From: Aestuariibius sp. HNIBRBA575
GTDB lineage: Bacteria; Pseudomonadota; Alphaproteobacteria; Rhodobacterales; Rhodobacteraceae
NCBI RefSeq assembly: GCF_040932005.1
Contig: NZ_CP162414.1
Coordinates: 2,259,501-2,323,500 of the forward strand
Length of the DNA: 64,000 bases
Direction of reading: 5' to 3'
The position numbers and the translations under genes were made by a program. Under the pieces are notes generated by a model, which saw only the letters and a program-made list of their open reading frames with translations, ran no database searches and was not told the DNA's origin. Positions 15,727 to 25,865 of this stretch are shown here, piece after piece. Every line of letters begins with the position of its first letter. Positions within the stretch are counted from its first letter, which is position 1.

Positions 15727-16445
15727 CGACAAAAACTGGGCCCGTGGTGGATAAAACAGCGATCCGGAATGCGGCAACGATCCTATTGTTGCGCGACCGT
15801 GCCACCGCCCCCAAGGTTTTAATGGGACAACGAGGCGCCAAAGCCGCCTTTATGCCCAACAAATATGTGTTTCCCGGCGGGGCGGTCGATGCGGGGGATG
15901 CACAGATCCCGCTGGCGCGATCCCTGCCCGATCTTTGTCAGGCACGTCTGAACGAAGAAAGCGATCTATCCGCAGAAACACTGGCCGTGGCTGCCATTCG
16001 CGAATTGTGGGAAGAGACCGGTCAAATTCTGGGGCAGCCTACGGATGAGACGACACATTGGTCGGATGCGCCGCAGGATTGGGCCGGATTTGCCGCCGCC
16101 GGCTATCGCCCCGATGCAGCCCCCCTGCAATTTGTGTTTCGTGCGGTCACCCCCACGGGGCGCCCCCGCCGGTTTGATGCGCGGTTCTTTTTGGCGGATG
16201 CAGACGATCTGGCCACGGACCCTGATGATTTTGAAGGGGCCGAAGATGAGCTAAGCCATCTTCACTGGGTGCTGTTGTCAGAGGCCCGCGCGTTGGATTT
16301 GCCGTTTATCACGCAGGTGGTTTTGGCGGAAATTGCCGCGCGTGCCCATGACCACACGCCTCCAAAATCCGTGCCCTTTTTTCGCAATGACGACGAGGCG
16401 CATCTCATTTCGCGTTTGGATGGGATCAGTCCGTTGGCGAAATAA
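15723..16445 (+). CDS. NUDIX hydrolase (NUDT7/19-like)
   Basis: 240 residues from ATG 15723, which overlaps the DUF983 stop (ATGA). The NUDIX helix core A-A-I-R-E-L-W-E-E-T-G lies near residue 85. It is preceded by a G-G-A-V-D-A-G-D loop with an insertion of about 25 residues before the helix, as in the NUDT7/NUDT19 coenzyme-A pyrophosphatase-like group. It should hydrolyse a nucleoside-diphosphate derivative using Mg2+. The substrate cannot be determined. Convergent with the DMT transporter (3-base gap). Confidence 0.85.
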   Translation: MTTKTGPVVDKTAIRNAATILLLRDRATAPKVLMGQRGAKAAFMPNKYVFPGGAVDAGDAQIPLARSLPDLCQARLNEESDLSAETLAVAAIRELWEETGQILGQPTDETTHWSDAPQDWAGFAAAGYRPDAAPLQFVFRAVTPTGRPRRFDARFFLADADDLATDPDDFEGAEDELSHLHWVLLSEARALDLPFITQVVLAEIAARAHDHTPPKSVPFFRNDDEAHLISRLDGISPLAK

Positions 16446-16448
16446 CCC

Positions 16449-17351
16449 TTAGGCAAACACGATCAATGCCAGAATGGACAATGTCAGGAATCCGACGCCT
16501 GCCAATTCACGCATCGACACTTTTTCTTTGAAAAACAGCACGGTAGCCATCAACGAAAGCAGCAACTCGACCTGTCCCACGGCATTTACATAGCCCACTT
16601 TTTGCAACGTGAACGCCGTGAACCAGCAGATCGATCCGGCCATGGACGTGATCCCAACCAGCGCGGCCACCCGCCATGCCCTGAGCACGCGGATCACCTC
16701 TCCGCGTTCGCGCCAAATCAGGTAGGCACCCAAAATCAAGGTCTGAAACGCCGTGACACAGGCCAACGTGGTCAAGGCGCGCAAAAACACATCCCCCGTT
16801 TCCAATGACAGCGATGCACCGCGATATCCTACCCCGGAAATGCCAAAAAACACGCCAGATGTCAGGCCCAAACCGCTGGCCCGGTTGAATATGCGATGTC
16901 GCCATGGACCGGTCGCATTGGGCGGGTCTGACAGCAACAGCACCCCGACCAGCCCGATCAGAATGGCCACCAATCCCAGCGTGCTGACCCCTTCGCCTAG
17001 AACCACAATGCTCACCAGAACAGACAGCAGCACTTCGGTCTTTTTGAAGGTGATCCCAACGGCAAAATTACGATGCGAAAACAAAGCGACAACGCACATC
17101 GTCGCCAAAATCTGGCTGATGCCCCCAGCAATGGCATAGGGCCAAAATCCGCCGGGGATCTGAGGCATGGTTTGGTCGCTAAACGACGCATAGCCAAACA
17201 CCAAAATAGCAACCAACGGCGCTGAATAGATGAACCGGGCAAAGGTCGCGCCCCCCGTGCTCAGCTGGGTTGATTTCAAATGTTTTTGCAACATAAACCG
17301 CAGGGTTTGCGCAAAAGCGGCCAACAGAGTGACGGGAATCCAGATATCCAT
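16449..17351 (-). CDS. EamA/DMT-family transporter
   Basis: 300 residues with about ten hydrophobic helices in two EamA-like repeats, the size and layout of drug/metabolite transporters. The N-terminus (T-L-L-A-A-F-A-Q-T-L-R-F-M-L-Q-K) and C-terminal E-L-L-L-S-L-M-A-T-V-L-F-F-K-E-K motif fit the family, in which the last motif precedes helix 9. Located in the inner membrane; direction and substrate unknown. It lies 19 bases after the desaturase gene on the same strand. Confidence 0.85.
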   Translation of the reverse strand: MDIWIPVTLLAAFAQTLRFMLQKHLKSTQLSTGGATFARFIYSAPLVAILVFGYASFSDQTMPQIPGGFWPYAIAGGISQILATMCVVALFSHRNFAVGITFKKTEVLLSVLVSIVVLGEGVSTLGLVAILIGLVGVLLLSDPPNATGPWRHRIFNRASGLGLTSGVFFGISGVGYRGASLSLETGDVFLRALTTLACVTAFQTLILGAYLIWRERGEVIRVLRAWRVAALVGITSMAGSICWFTAFTLQKVGYVNAVGQVELLLSLMATVLFFKEKVSMRELAGVGFLTLSILALIVFA

Positions 17352-17370
17352 CCTGTCCTATCGCCCAGTT

Positions 17371-18267
17371 TTACCCCCGAGGCCAGAGCGGATGTGGCAC
17401 CGGGTCCTTGGCCCGAAACAAATGGCGCCTAAAAATTTCGGCGTAGGTGGCATAGCTATAGTGTTCGTTGATGCGCAAATATCGGTTCGGATTGCGATCA
17501 AATGCATCGGGCAACTGATACCAGGGCATCCGCGGATGCATGTGATGAACGACGTGTAAGTTATTGTTCAAAAACAGAAAGGCTAACGGTCCACGATCCT
17601 GAATGATCACCGTTCTGGCGCGCGATTTTTCATGGGCTTGGTGTTCCAAAAATGTGCGAATTTTAAGCAGCGACAACCCCAGATAAGCCGCACAAAAATA
17701 GGCCCATATCGACAATGCCGACGATGTGATCACAAGCACCACAACCAGTGTCGCAGGAATATGCCAGAGCCAGCCGCGTAAAACCACACGATCTCCAGCC
17801 CGGATCGCCCGCCAATCGGCCAACATAAAACACATCTGACCGATCAAAGGGCCAACCACCATTCGCCCGGCAAGCGTATTGTTAACCCGCAGCAAAAGCT
17901 GAACGAAACCGGGTAATGTCGCCCAAACGGCCGGGTCCATGTAATTGGATTCCGGATCATCATAGGGATCGGTGAGCATGGAATCCCGGTGATGCGCCAA
18001 ATGGGAATCGCGAAACCGCGCATAGGGAATAAGCAGCGTCAGCGGCGACAAAATCAGGGCTGCATTTACCCGCTGCGATGCAAATGGATGTCCATGGATG
18101 ACTTCGTGTTGCAAGGATGAATGCAGGGCAATCGATGTGGCCGTGATCAGGATGGCCAGTGGGATCGACACCAATGGAATCGCAAAAATGCCAATGATCC
18201 AAACCAGATAGCAGGCCACAATCAGCCATAGCGTGGGCCATTCAACCCGCGTTTTTTTCGTATTCAT
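17371..18267 (-). CDS. Membrane fatty acid desaturase
   Basis: 298 residues from ATG 18267. Three histidine boxes hold the di-iron site: H-E-V-I-H-G-H (about residue 59), H-L-A-H-H (about 93) and H-V-V-H-H-M-H (about 235). Hydrophobic pairs of helices lie between them. The enzyme introduces a double bond (or hydroxyl) into a membrane-bound acyl or carotenoid-like substrate using O2 and an electron carrier. Which bond is modified cannot be read from sequence. The start overlaps no neighbour; the XRE regulator is divergent about 110 bases away and may control it. Confidence 0.88.
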   Translation of the reverse strand: MNTKKTRVEWPTLWLIVACYLVWIIGIFAIPLVSIPLAILITATSIALHSSLQHEVIHGHPFASQRVNAALILSPLTLLIPYARFRDSHLAHHRDSMLTDPYDDPESNYMDPAVWATLPGFVQLLLRVNNTLAGRMVVGPLIGQMCFMLADWRAIRAGDRVVLRGWLWHIPATLVVVLVITSSALSIWAYFCAAYLGLSLLKIRTFLEHQAHEKSRARTVIIQDRGPLAFLFLNNNLHVVHHMHPRMPWYQLPDAFDRNPNRYLRINEHYSYATYAEIFRRHLFRAKDPVPHPLWPRG

Positions 18268-18378
18268 ACTGTTCCTTGACGCCACTTGATGGGCAAGGTG
18301 GTTGTAACATTTGCGTGAAGGCTGGGGCATCCTGTATGTAGGCAACAGAAAATCCCCATTGTTTAGGAAATCCAGCAC

Positions 18379-19239
18379 ATGCCGCATTCAATCGACAAAC
18401 GGGCACGCGCTGCGCTGTTTCGCGACAGATTGACCGCTGCCCTCGCTGAGTCCGGTCAAAATCGCACAGAACTGGCCCGCAAAGTGGGTGTGGATCGATC
18501 GACGATTTCGCAATTGCTGGCCGCTGACACCGCGCGATTGCCAAATGCCCAAGTGGTTGGCGCCTGCGCGGGTGTTTTGGGCGTGTCGGCGGATTGGTTG
18601 CTGGGCCTGTCAGATCGCCCTGAACGCGCCGCGGATATCGCCGCCTTGTCTATGTCGATGACGCGCGCGCCCCGCGCCTTGGTGGATGAACAGATTTTTG
18701 CCTGGCACCAAGAGGCGGAAGGATACAAAATCCGCCATGTGCCTGCTGGCCTACCGGATATGCTAAAAACAAATGCCATGTTGCATTGGGAATATGCGCC
18801 TTCTTTGGGACGCACCGCAGATCAGGCGATTGGGGCGTCGCGTGACAAACTGGATTGGATGCGTCAGGCCACATCGGATTACGAAATCGCATTGCCGCTA
18901 CATGAATTGCAGTCTTTTGCACGTGGAGAGGGCTATTATAGCGAGGTCCCACAGCAGATGCGCAAAGAACAGCTAGATTACATCGCACAGCTGCATGCCC
19001 AGCTTTATCCGTCGTTGCGGGTGTTTCTGTTTGATGCGCGCCGCATATATTCTGCGCCCGTCACGATCTTTGGGCCGTTGTTGGCGGTGATCTATCTGGG
19101 GTCCAATTATCTGGCGTTTCGCGACACAGAACGGGTACGTGCCATGACCCGGCATTTTGACCAATTGGTCCGCGAGGCCGATTTGTCGCCCCGCGAATTT
19201 GGTCAAACCTTGGCGAAATACAAAGCCCAGATCGGGTAA
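18379..19239 (+). CDS. XRE-family transcriptional regulator with large C-terminal domain
   Basis: 286 residues. A helix-turn-helix of the Cro/XRE type covers about residues 14-75 (R-T-E-L-A-R-K-V-G-V-D-R-S-T-I-S-Q-L-L). The remaining 200 residues form a region without an obvious ligand-binding fold that I can name; it contains a short hydrophobic stretch (F-G-P-L-L-A-V-I-Y-L-G-S-N-Y-L). This two-part architecture is found in Roseobacter XRE proteins of unknown ligand. Divergent from the desaturase gene, so desaturase control is plausible. Confidence 0.82.
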   Translation: MPHSIDKRARAALFRDRLTAALAESGQNRTELARKVGVDRSTISQLLAADTARLPNAQVVGACAGVLGVSADWLLGLSDRPERAADIAALSMSMTRAPRALVDEQIFAWHQEAEGYKIRHVPAGLPDMLKTNAMLHWEYAPSLGRTADQAIGASRDKLDWMRQATSDYEIALPLHELQSFARGEGYYSEVPQQMRKEQLDYIAQLHAQLYPSLRVFLFDARRIYSAPVTIFGPLLAVIYLGSNYLAFRDTERVRAMTRHFDQLVREADLSPREFGQTLAKYKAQIG

Positions 19240-19258
19240 CCTGCCCTGTTAGAAAGGG

Positions 19259-19570
19259 TTAGGTTTCTGGCGTTGGTTCTGCGGCCACTTGGGGGACGGG
19301 TGATCCGGGATGGTTGAATTCATCCGGCGAAGCTGGTGTCCCCAACACACGAGGATCACAAGCCACCATCGGGCTGCCTTGGTCACGAATGATCAATCCC
19401 CCCCGCGCGCGGCAGGATTCAAAGCTCATGGATGACCCAAGCACAAGGTATTCGCGAAAGCCGCCAGATGCGCCCCCGCCACCAGAGCTTCCGCCCAAAC
19501 CACCTCCGCCTGCAGGCACTTCTAAGCAGCCGCTTAGCGCAAAAACAGAACACAATACCAAACGTTTCAT
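19259..19570 (-). CDS. Small glycine-rich lipoprotein (hypothetical)
   Basis: 103 residues with a lipoprotein signal: M-K-R-L-V-L-C-S-V-F-A-L-S-G-C, lipobox Cys at residue 15. A Gly/Ser-rich linker follows (G-G-G-G-L-G-G-S-S-G), then a segment with two Cys (C-R-A-R-G-G and V-A-C-D-P-R) and a Pro-rich end. I do not recognise a family. The start overlaps the stop of the lipocalin gene by four bases, so the two envelope lipoproteins are co-expressed and may work together. Confidence 0.75.
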   Translation of the reverse strand: MKRLVLCSVFALSGCLEVPAGGGGLGGSSGGGGASGGFREYLVLGSSMSFESCRARGGLIIRDQGSPMVACDPRVLGTPASPDEFNHPGSPVPQVAAEPTPET

Positions 19571-20052
19571 TGGCTTACCTCCACGAGTCGGCTGACATCA
19601 TACCCGTTGAAATCCAGAATTTCACGTGCTGCTTGCATCCGATCGGCTGAAATTTGCGAGTCTCGGTTTAATATCCAGCCCAACCGCCCATTTGGGTCGG
19701 CCAAAACCATGGTGCGATAGCTGTCATCGGTCCATAAAACCCAATATTGCTCTGATCCTTGGGCCCCGATCCGCAATCGTCCGGGGCCGATCTGGGTTAT
19801 GCCACCACCGATCAGGGTTCCATCCGCGCAGTGCCGTGTAAACAATGTGGCGCTGATCTGAACCTGCGTTGCGACACACACCCCATCTGGAAATTCGGCC
19901 ATCACATGCCAATCGCCCTGCGCCCGGTCAAAGTCGAACAACGCCTTTGAGGCAACCGGCTGAGTGGGGTTGCGGTAGGGAATCGGGGCAGAGATCAAAG
20001 CAGGCTCTGCCGCGCAACCCGCCAATAAACCGATGAAAACCAGATACTTCAC
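19567..20052 (-). CDS. Lipocalin-family lipoprotein (Blc-like)
   Basis: 161 residues. A lipoprotein signal (L-L-A-G-C, Cys at about residue 13) is followed by a beta-barrel-type sequence with the lipocalin G-x-W motif (Q-G-D-W-H-V-M-A-E-F-P), the Y-W-V-L-W-T-D-D-S-Y strand pair, and the final L-G-W-I-L-N-R-D motif. Bacterial lipocalins sit in the outer membrane and bind lysophospholipids or other lipids. Two Cys in the middle may form a disulfide. The gene is ten bases downstream of the aldo/keto reductase on the same strand and coupled to the small lipoprotein. Confidence 0.8.
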   Translation of the reverse strand: MKYLVFIGLLAGCAAEPALISAPIPYRNPTQPVASKALFDFDRAQGDWHVMAEFPDGVCVATQVQISATLFTRHCADGTLIGGGITQIGPGRLRIGAQGSEQYWVLWTDDSYRTMVLADPNGRLGWILNRDSQISADRMQAAREILDFNGYDVSRLVEVSQ

Positions 20053-20061
20053 AGGGGATCC

Positions 20062-21105
20062 TTAGTATGGCATCGGGTTGGCGCGATGGGCTTTGCTGAT
20101 GTCTGCCAGAACGTCTTGGCTAAGGCGCAGATCATCACCAGCCAGTAGATGTTCCAGCTGTGCCAGTTTGGTTGCCCCAAAAATCGCCGAGATCGGGAAA
20201 GGCCGGGTGCGTTGCCATGCCATGGCCATATGCACCGGATCCAACCCATGTTTCAGCGCAACATCGACATAAGCCGCCGCCGCGATATGGGCGCGAGGCG
20301 TGTTGCGCCCACCGATTTCCTGGCCGTGGGTCATGCGGCTGCCCTCTGGGATCGCGCCGTCGCGATATTTGCCGGTTAAAAACCCGGTTGCCAGAGGCGA
20401 AAACGACAACAGCGTCACGTCTTCGTTGACGGCCAATTCCGCCAAATCCGTATCATAAAGCCGGCACATCAGCGAATATTCATTCTGTATCGACGCTACA
20501 CGCGGCAGATTGTGCTGTTCGGATAATTGCAGCCATTGCGACGTGCCCCAACAGCTTTCGTTGGATAGGCCAAAGGCACGCACTTTGCCTTCTTTGATCA
20601 GATCATCCATGGCCCCCAGCACATCCAGCATATGGGCATGGGTATCGGCCTTGTTTTGGCCAGACGGGTCATAATTCCAGTTCTGGCGGAACATATAGGA
20701 CCCGCGCACAGGCCAATGCAGTTGATAAAGATCGATGTAATCGGTTTTTAGGCGCGCCAAAGAGGCATCCACGGCCTCGCGGATCAGCGCCCCGGTATAG
20801 CCTTTGCCATCGCGCATAAACCCGCCATTGGGCCCGGTGATTTTGGTGGCAATCACCCAATCCTGACGCCGCCCATTTGCCGCGAGCCAATTGCCGATTA
20901 CTTGTTCAGACATGCCACAGGTTTCCGCATTAATCGGCATGACGGGATACATTTCAGCAGTATCAATAAAATTTATCCCCGCCGCCAGTGCCATATCCAT
21001 TTGGGCATGAGCATCAGATTCAGGTGTGTGTGTCGGGAATGTCATTGTGCCAAGGCACTGATCGGACACCATAATATCAGTCCGTCCAAGCGGGATCATG
21101 TGCAT
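20062..21105 (-). CDS. Aldo/keto reductase (Tas-like)
   Basis: 347 residues. The (beta/alpha)8 AKR fold is evident, with the catalytic tetrad candidates Asp and Tyr in F-I-D-T-A-E-M-Y, Lys in I-A-T-K-I-T and His in L-H-W-P. The C-terminal N-A-D-P-H-type region follows. It resembles the Tas/YghZ NADP-dependent subgroup. The enzyme reduces aldehydes or ketones of unknown identity in the cytoplasm. Start: ATG 21105 (in-frame ATG 21099 also possible). The two lipoprotein genes follow closely. Confidence 0.9.
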   Translation of the reverse strand: MHMIPLGRTDIMVSDQCLGTMTFPTHTPESDAHAQMDMALAAGINFIDTAEMYPVMPINAETCGMSEQVIGNWLAANGRRQDWVIATKITGPNGGFMRDGKGYTGALIREAVDASLARLKTDYIDLYQLHWPVRGSYMFRQNWNYDPSGQNKADTHAHMLDVLGAMDDLIKEGKVRAFGLSNESCWGTSQWLQLSEQHNLPRVASIQNEYSLMCRLYDTDLAELAVNEDVTLLSFSPLATGFLTGKYRDGAIPEGSRMTHGQEIGGRNTPRAHIAAAAYVDVALKHGLDPVHMAMAWQRTRPFPISAIFGATKLAQLEHLLAGDDLRLSQDVLADISKAHRANPMPY

Positions 21106-21237
21106 TTCAAAACCTTTCGGGAAACTTGCTGTTAAGGTAAACTTAACTTCTGTGCCAGCAAGGACAAGAGACGTTTAGCGACAGGGCATGACGATTTTTA
21201 AATGGACGCGCCGTGCAAAACCGCACAGGTTGCAAAT

Positions 21238-22479
21238 ATGCGTACCCTGATTTCCTTTGCCGCCCTGTTTATGTCTGTCGCGTTATTGCAACTGTCGTCG
21301 GGCGGCGTTGGGCCATTGGATGCGTTGACAGGTTTGGCAGCGGGATTTTCCCGCCAGGAGGTGGGCCTGTTGGGATCCGCGCATTTCCTTGGCTTTTTTG
21401 TGGGATGCTGGTGGGCGCCCCGATTGATGGGCCATGTGGGACATTCGCGCGCCTTTGCAGTTTTGACCGCTTTGGGCGCAATTGGGATGTTGGGGCACAC
21501 GTTTTCGCAGCACCCCTATTTTTGGGCGGTTTTGCGGATTGCGTCAGGGCTTTGTGTTGCGGGATGTTATACCGTTATCGAAGCCTGGCTGAACGCCAAA
21601 ATCAGCAATGAAACCCGCGGACGCACCATGGGCACATACCGGTCCGTTGATATGGGCGCATCCATGGTGGCGCAGTTGATGATCGGTGCCTTGGCTGATC
21701 TGGAAACCTATCTGGCCTATAACACACTGACATTGTTGGCTTGTGCGGCCTTGTTGCCACTGACGTTAACCCGACTCAAACAACCCGAATTGCCCTCTGC
21801 TCCGCGTCTGCGCCCATCGCTTGCGCTGAATCGGTCGCCATTGGCGGCCTTGGGTGTGGTGGTTGCCGCGCTATCGGCTGCCTCGTTTCGCATGGTCGGC
21901 CCGGTCTATGGCCAAGAGGTCGGCCTGAGCGCGGACCAGATCGGGTATTTTCTGGCCTCGTTTGTGGCGGGGGGCGCATTTGCACAATTGCCCGCTGGAT
22001 GGCTGGCGGACAAATATGACCGTCGCTGGGTCATGATCTGGTTTTCAGTAGCCGCGATTGCATCCTGCAGCATCACGATCATGATGTCGGGTGGTGGCAC
22101 AACGGCCATCATGATGACGGCGGCATTGTTTGGGCTGACGGCGTTTCCGATCTTTTCGATATCCGCCGCCCATGCCAATGATTTTGCCAGCAACGAAGAA
22201 CGTGTGGAACTGTCAGCCGCGTTGATGTTTTTCTACGCCATCGGAGCAATCGCCGCCCCTTATACGACCTCGGCCTTGATCGATATATTTGGCCCCTCAG
22301 CCCTGTTTGTATTCATCGCCATGGGGCATTTGGTGTTGATCCTGTTTGGCCTGTTGCGGATGCGCGTGCGCGATACACCTGCGGACAAAACCAACTATGT
22401 TTATGCGCCGCGCACCTCATTTCAGGTAGGGCGTTTGATGGCGCGGTTCCGGGATCCGAAACCCGGAAAATCCGACTGA
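21238..22479 (+). CDS. MFS transporter
   Basis: 413 residues from ATG 21238, chosen because AGGTTG lies upstream whereas ATG 21202 has no ribosome site. Twelve hydrophobic helices in two halves; the loop 2-3 motif is weak ([12 protein letters not shown]) and the loop 8-9 equivalent is [10 protein letters not shown]. It resembles the YfcJ/sugar-transport-like MFS group abundant in Alphaproteobacteria. Inner membrane; substrate unknown. Followed by metG after 76 bases. Confidence 0.87.
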   Translation: MRTLISFAALFMSVALLQLSSGGVGPLDALTGLAAGFSRQEVGLLGSAHFLGFFVGCWWAPRLMGHVGHSRAFAVLTALGAIGMLGHTFSQHPYFWAVLRIASGLCVAGCYTVIEAWLNAKISNETRGRTMGTYRSVDMGASMVAQLMIGALADLETYLAYNTLTLLACAALLPLTLTRLKQPELPSAPRLRPSLALNRSPLAALGVVVAALSAASFRMVGPVYGQEVGLSADQIGYFLASFVAGGAFAQLPAGWLADKYDRRWVMIWFSVAAIASCSITIMMSGGGTTAIMMTAALFGLTAFPIFSISAAHANDFASNEERVELSAALMFFYAIGAIAAPYTTSALIDIFGPSALFVFIAMGHLVLILFGLLRMRVRDTPADKTNYVYAPRTSFQVGRLMARFRDPKPGKSD

Positions 22480-22555
22480 TCCCTTTGCGACATTGCCCAC
22501 TGGCCTTGGCCCCATTCCTGCGATAAACGCGACCCAAGCGAAGAGGAAGCACATC

Positions 22556-24268
22556 ATGGCACGTCACCTGATCACATCGGCAATTCCGTATATCAACGGG
22601 ATCAAACACTTGGGCAATCTGGTTGGGTCACAACTGCCTGCGGATTTGTTTGCGCGTTATCGCCGGGGTCGCGGTGACGAAGTGATGTTCCTATGTGCCA
22701 CCGATGAACACGGCACACCGGCTGAATTGGCGGCCACCAAGGCAGGCAAACCCGTCGCAGAATATTGCGCCGAAATGCACGATGTTCAGGCCAAAATCGC
22801 CGATGGGTTTCGTCTGTCTTTTGATCACTTTGGCCGGTCTTCATCTGCGCAGAACCACAAACTGACCCAGCATTTTGCCGGACGTCTGTTCGAACAGGGT
22901 CTGATCCGCGAAGTCACTGAAACACAGATGTATTCCCCCGCTGATGGCCGGTTTCTACCGGATCGCTATATCGAAGGCACCTGCCCCAATTGCGGGTTTG
23001 ACTCTGCGCGTGGTGATCAATGTGACAATTGCACCAAGCAGTTGGACCCAACCGATCTGATCGAACCTTATTCGACCATTTCCGGGTCCAAAGATCTGGA
23101 AGAACGCGAAACCAAGCATCTGTATCTGTGCCAGTCCCAACTAAAGGACAAGCTGGCCACATGGATCGACAGCAAATCTGACTGGCCGATTCTGACCACA
23201 TCCATCGCCAAAAAATGGCTGAACGACGGGGATGGCCTGCAGGATCGTGGCATCACCCGTGATCTGGACTGGGGCATCCCGGTCAAACGCGGTGATGCGG
23301 ACTGGCCCGGCATGGAAGGCAAAGTGTTCTATGTGTGGTTTGACGCCCCCATCGAATATATCGCCGCCGCCCAGGAATGGGTCGATTCAGGCAAAGGGGA
23401 TGATTGGGAACGTTGGTGGCGCACCGACAAAGGCGCGGATGATGTGACCTATACCCAGTTTATGGGCAAAGATAACGTGCCGTTCCACACCCTATCATTC
23501 CCAGCGACCATCTTCGGCGCCGACGAAGATTGGAAACTGGTCGATTATATCAAATCTTTCAACTACTTGAACTATGATGGCGGCCAGTTCAGCACATCGC
23601 GCGGGCGCGGTGTTTTCATGGATCAGGCGTTAGAAATCCTGCCTGCCGATTACTGGCGCTGGTGGTTGCTATCCCACGCGCCAGAAAGCAGTGACAGCGA
23701 ATTCACTTGGGAAAATTTCCAGGCAGGCGTGAACAAAGATTTGGCCGACGTGCTGGGCAATTTCGTCAGCCGCGTCACCAAATTCTGCCGCTCCAAGTTC
23801 GGCGAAGAAGTCCCAAGCGCAGGTGACTATGGTGACGCCGAAAACGCGTTGATCGCCGATTTGACCACAAAAATCCGCGCTTATGAAACCCATATGGATG
23901 CCATGGATGTCCGCAAATCTGCCGGTGAATTGCGCGCAATTTGGGTGGCGGGCAACGAATATCTGCAAAACGCCGCGCCTTGGTCCACGTTTAAAACCGA
24001 CCCAGATTTGGCCGCAGTGCAAATCCGCATGGCCCTGAACCTAATCCGGCTTTATGCCGTGCTGTCCGCGCCGTTCATCCCTGACTCAACGGGTAAATTG
24101 TTGTCGGCGATGAACACGTTGGACACCGCTTGGCCCGACGACGTGACCGCGGCCCTGTCGGCCCTGCCCGGCGGCCACGCCTTTAGCGTGCCCGGTAATC
24201 TGTTTGACAAAATCACCGATGAACAGCGCGAAGACTGGCAAACCAAATTTGCCGGCACCCGCGACTAA
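22556..24268 (+). CDS. metG: Methionyl-tRNA synthetase
   Basis: 570 residues from ATG 22556. It charges tRNA-Met with methionine. The class I HIGH-equivalent is the N-terminal [11 protein letters not shown], and the KMSKS position carries F-S-T-S-R (about residue 345), as in the MetG type with a modified second signature. A single zinc knuckle C-P-N-C plus C-D-N-C lies near residues 144-160, and the helical anticodon-binding domain follows. No C-terminal tRNA-binding dimer domain is present. The stop interlocks with the GST stop in a CTAA. Confidence 0.97.
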   Translation: MARHLITSAIPYINGIKHLGNLVGSQLPADLFARYRRGRGDEVMFLCATDEHGTPAELAATKAGKPVAEYCAEMHDVQAKIADGFRLSFDHFGRSSSAQNHKLTQHFAGRLFEQGLIREVTETQMYSPADGRFLPDRYIEGTCPNCGFDSARGDQCDNCTKQLDPTDLIEPYSTISGSKDLEERETKHLYLCQSQLKDKLATWIDSKSDWPILTTSIAKKWLNDGDGLQDRGITRDLDWGIPVKRGDADWPGMEGKVFYVWFDAPIEYIAAAQEWVDSGKGDDWERWWRTDKGADDVTYTQFMGKDNVPFHTLSFPATIFGADEDWKLVDYIKSFNYLNYDGGQFSTSRGRGVFMDQALEILPADYWRWWLLSHAPESSDSEFTWENFQAGVNKDLADVLGNFVSRVTKFCRSKFGEEVPSAGDYGDAENALIADLTTKIRAYETHMDAMDVRKSAGELRAIWVAGNEYLQNAAPWSTFKTDPDLAAVQIRMALNLIRLYAVLSAPFIPDSTGKLLSAMNTLDTAWPDDVTAALSALPGGHAFSVPGNLFDKITDEQREDWQTKFAGTRD

Positions 24269-24888
24269 GCTTTGTTTGGTTGATCCATGAGGGTGGCGTC
24301 ATATTCCGTCATCTGCGCAAACCCGGGCCGTGCGGCGCATCGGTCAACCCAGTCATGGATCAACGGGTCCTCAGGCAGCAGCGATCGGAACCACACAAAT
24401 GGCGATGCGATCAAAATATCCGCCGCGCTGAAATCATCCCCCATCAAATAGGGGCCGCGGCGCAGCGGGATTGCCAATCGTTCCGACATCTCAGCAAAGC
24501 CACGGAAAAAGCTCTGGAAAATCGGGCTGCCATCCATTTCGGCGATTTTAGCTGCCAGAACTGGTTCAATCACACCGCCGTAATAATGCAGCCATGACAG
24601 ATAGGTCCCACGATCTGCATCCCCAGCCACAGGCGCTAACCCATTGGCAGGAAACATATCCGTTAGATATTGGGTGATCGCGCCGCTTTCTGTGATGACC
24701 ACCCCGTTATGTTCAAGGGCGGGAACTTTGCCATCTGGATGTGGGTTTTGCGGATCAATCCCCGACGGGCCCTGACTGCGGATAATTGTGACCGGAACGA
24801 TTTCGACGTGATCGCCCGCCCCCAGTTCATCGATCAGCCAAACAATTCGGCTCGAACGACTTTGCGCAGAATGATAGAGTTTTAACAT
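24265..24888 (-). CDS. Glutathione S-transferase
   Basis: 207 residues from ATG 24888 (M-L-K-L-Y-H-S). The N-terminal thioredoxin fold (residues 1-78) contains the S-R-S-S-R active-site region and the cis-Pro K-V-P-A-L; the C-terminal helical domain (88-205) contains the S-x-A-D-I motif. It conjugates glutathione to electrophiles or acts as an isomerase; substrate unknown. Divergent from the AraC gene, which could regulate it; convergent with metG. Confidence 0.88.
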   Translation of the reverse strand: MLKLYHSAQSRSSRIVWLIDELGAGDHVEIVPVTIIRSQGPSGIDPQNPHPDGKVPALEHNGVVITESGAITQYLTDMFPANGLAPVAGDADRGTYLSWLHYYGGVIEPVLAAKIAEMDGSPIFQSFFRGFAEMSERLAIPLRRGPYLMGDDFSAADILIASPFVWFRSLLPEDPLIHDWVDRCAARPGFAQMTEYDATLMDQPNKA

Positions 24889-24981
24889 GCGTGTAATCCT
24901 GTGTTCATTCCCGATATTCTGCCGCGTCTTTGTTGCTCGGTCTTGTAAAAAACCGCCATCGGGACTGCCGAGGGGTTTGGT

Positions 24982-25797
24982 ATGCTGATTGAACATAAAT
25001 CGCTGCACGCTAGCGGATTAATGAACCGCACCAATAGTTTGCAGCACATCACCATTGATCAGTTCGGGCCGCAAAATCCCGATGATATCCCATGGTTGGA
25101 CCATGTCTGGCGGGTGGGTTGGGATCTACCTGACGGCGTGATCCATCCCCAACAAACGCTTCCCTTTCCGTCCTGCCACATCGTTTTTGACACCAATCGT
25201 GGCGCGGCATTGCATGGCTGTTCGTCCAAACGTTTCGACTATGATGTCAGTGGGCATGGTGTGGTTCTGGGCCTGCGCCTGCCCCCAGCGGCGCAATCTG
25301 CGTTTACGGATACGGATCCACGACAATTGGTTGATAGCTCCATTCCCATCGAACAGGTTTTTTCTGCGCAAACCGTTGAAAAACTGCCTGAAATCAGCGC
25401 AACGACAAGACCAGACATCCCCACAATTTCTGAAATCCTAAGGGTCCTAAATGCCGTTGCACGCCCATTGTCACAAGCTGCGCAAAACGTGCAATCCCTG
25501 ATTAAACGGGTGCAAATGAGCCCTGATTTATGGCGTATGACCGATCTGGAACAGGCCTCAGACCTGTCAGAGCGCCAATTACAGCGGCTGTTTGCAACCC
25601 ATTTGGGGCTGTCGCCAAAATGGGTCATCGATCGGTTCCGCATGCATGATGCATTGGACGCATTAGAAGAAGGCGCAAACGTGGATCTGGCAGATTTGGC
25701 CGCACGTTTGGGGTTCACGGATCAGGCACATTTTTCCAACCGATTTAAGGCGATGACGGGGGCCGCGCCGGGGGTTTATCTGCGGCGCAATCGTTAA
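24982..25797 (+). CDS. AraC-family transcriptional regulator
   Basis: 271 residues. A C-terminal AraC helix-turn-helix pair occupies about residues 170-265 (L-S-E-R-Q-L-Q-R-L-F-A and the second helix L-A-A-R-L-G-F-T-D-Q-A-H-F-S-N-R-F-K). The N-terminal 150 residues look like the ligand-binding domain found in DUF6597-type AraC proteins (F-P-S-C-H-I-V-F). The effector is unknown. Start: ATG 24982, behind GAGGGG; divergent from the glutathione transferase. Confidence 0.87.
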   Translation: MLIEHKSLHASGLMNRTNSLQHITIDQFGPQNPDDIPWLDHVWRVGWDLPDGVIHPQQTLPFPSCHIVFDTNRGAALHGCSSKRFDYDVSGHGVVLGLRLPPAAQSAFTDTDPRQLVDSSIPIEQVFSAQTVEKLPEISATTRPDIPTISEILRVLNAVARPLSQAAQNVQSLIKRVQMSPDLWRMTDLEQASDLSERQLQRLFATHLGLSPKWVIDRFRMHDALDALEEGANVDLADLAARLGFTDQAHFSNRFKAMTGAAPGVYLRRNR

Positions 25798-25865
25798 TTG
25801 GCCTCTCTGCAAACCCATGTTAACCTTTCTTCGATTTATGGTTCATTCTGATTTTGAGGTCACAT

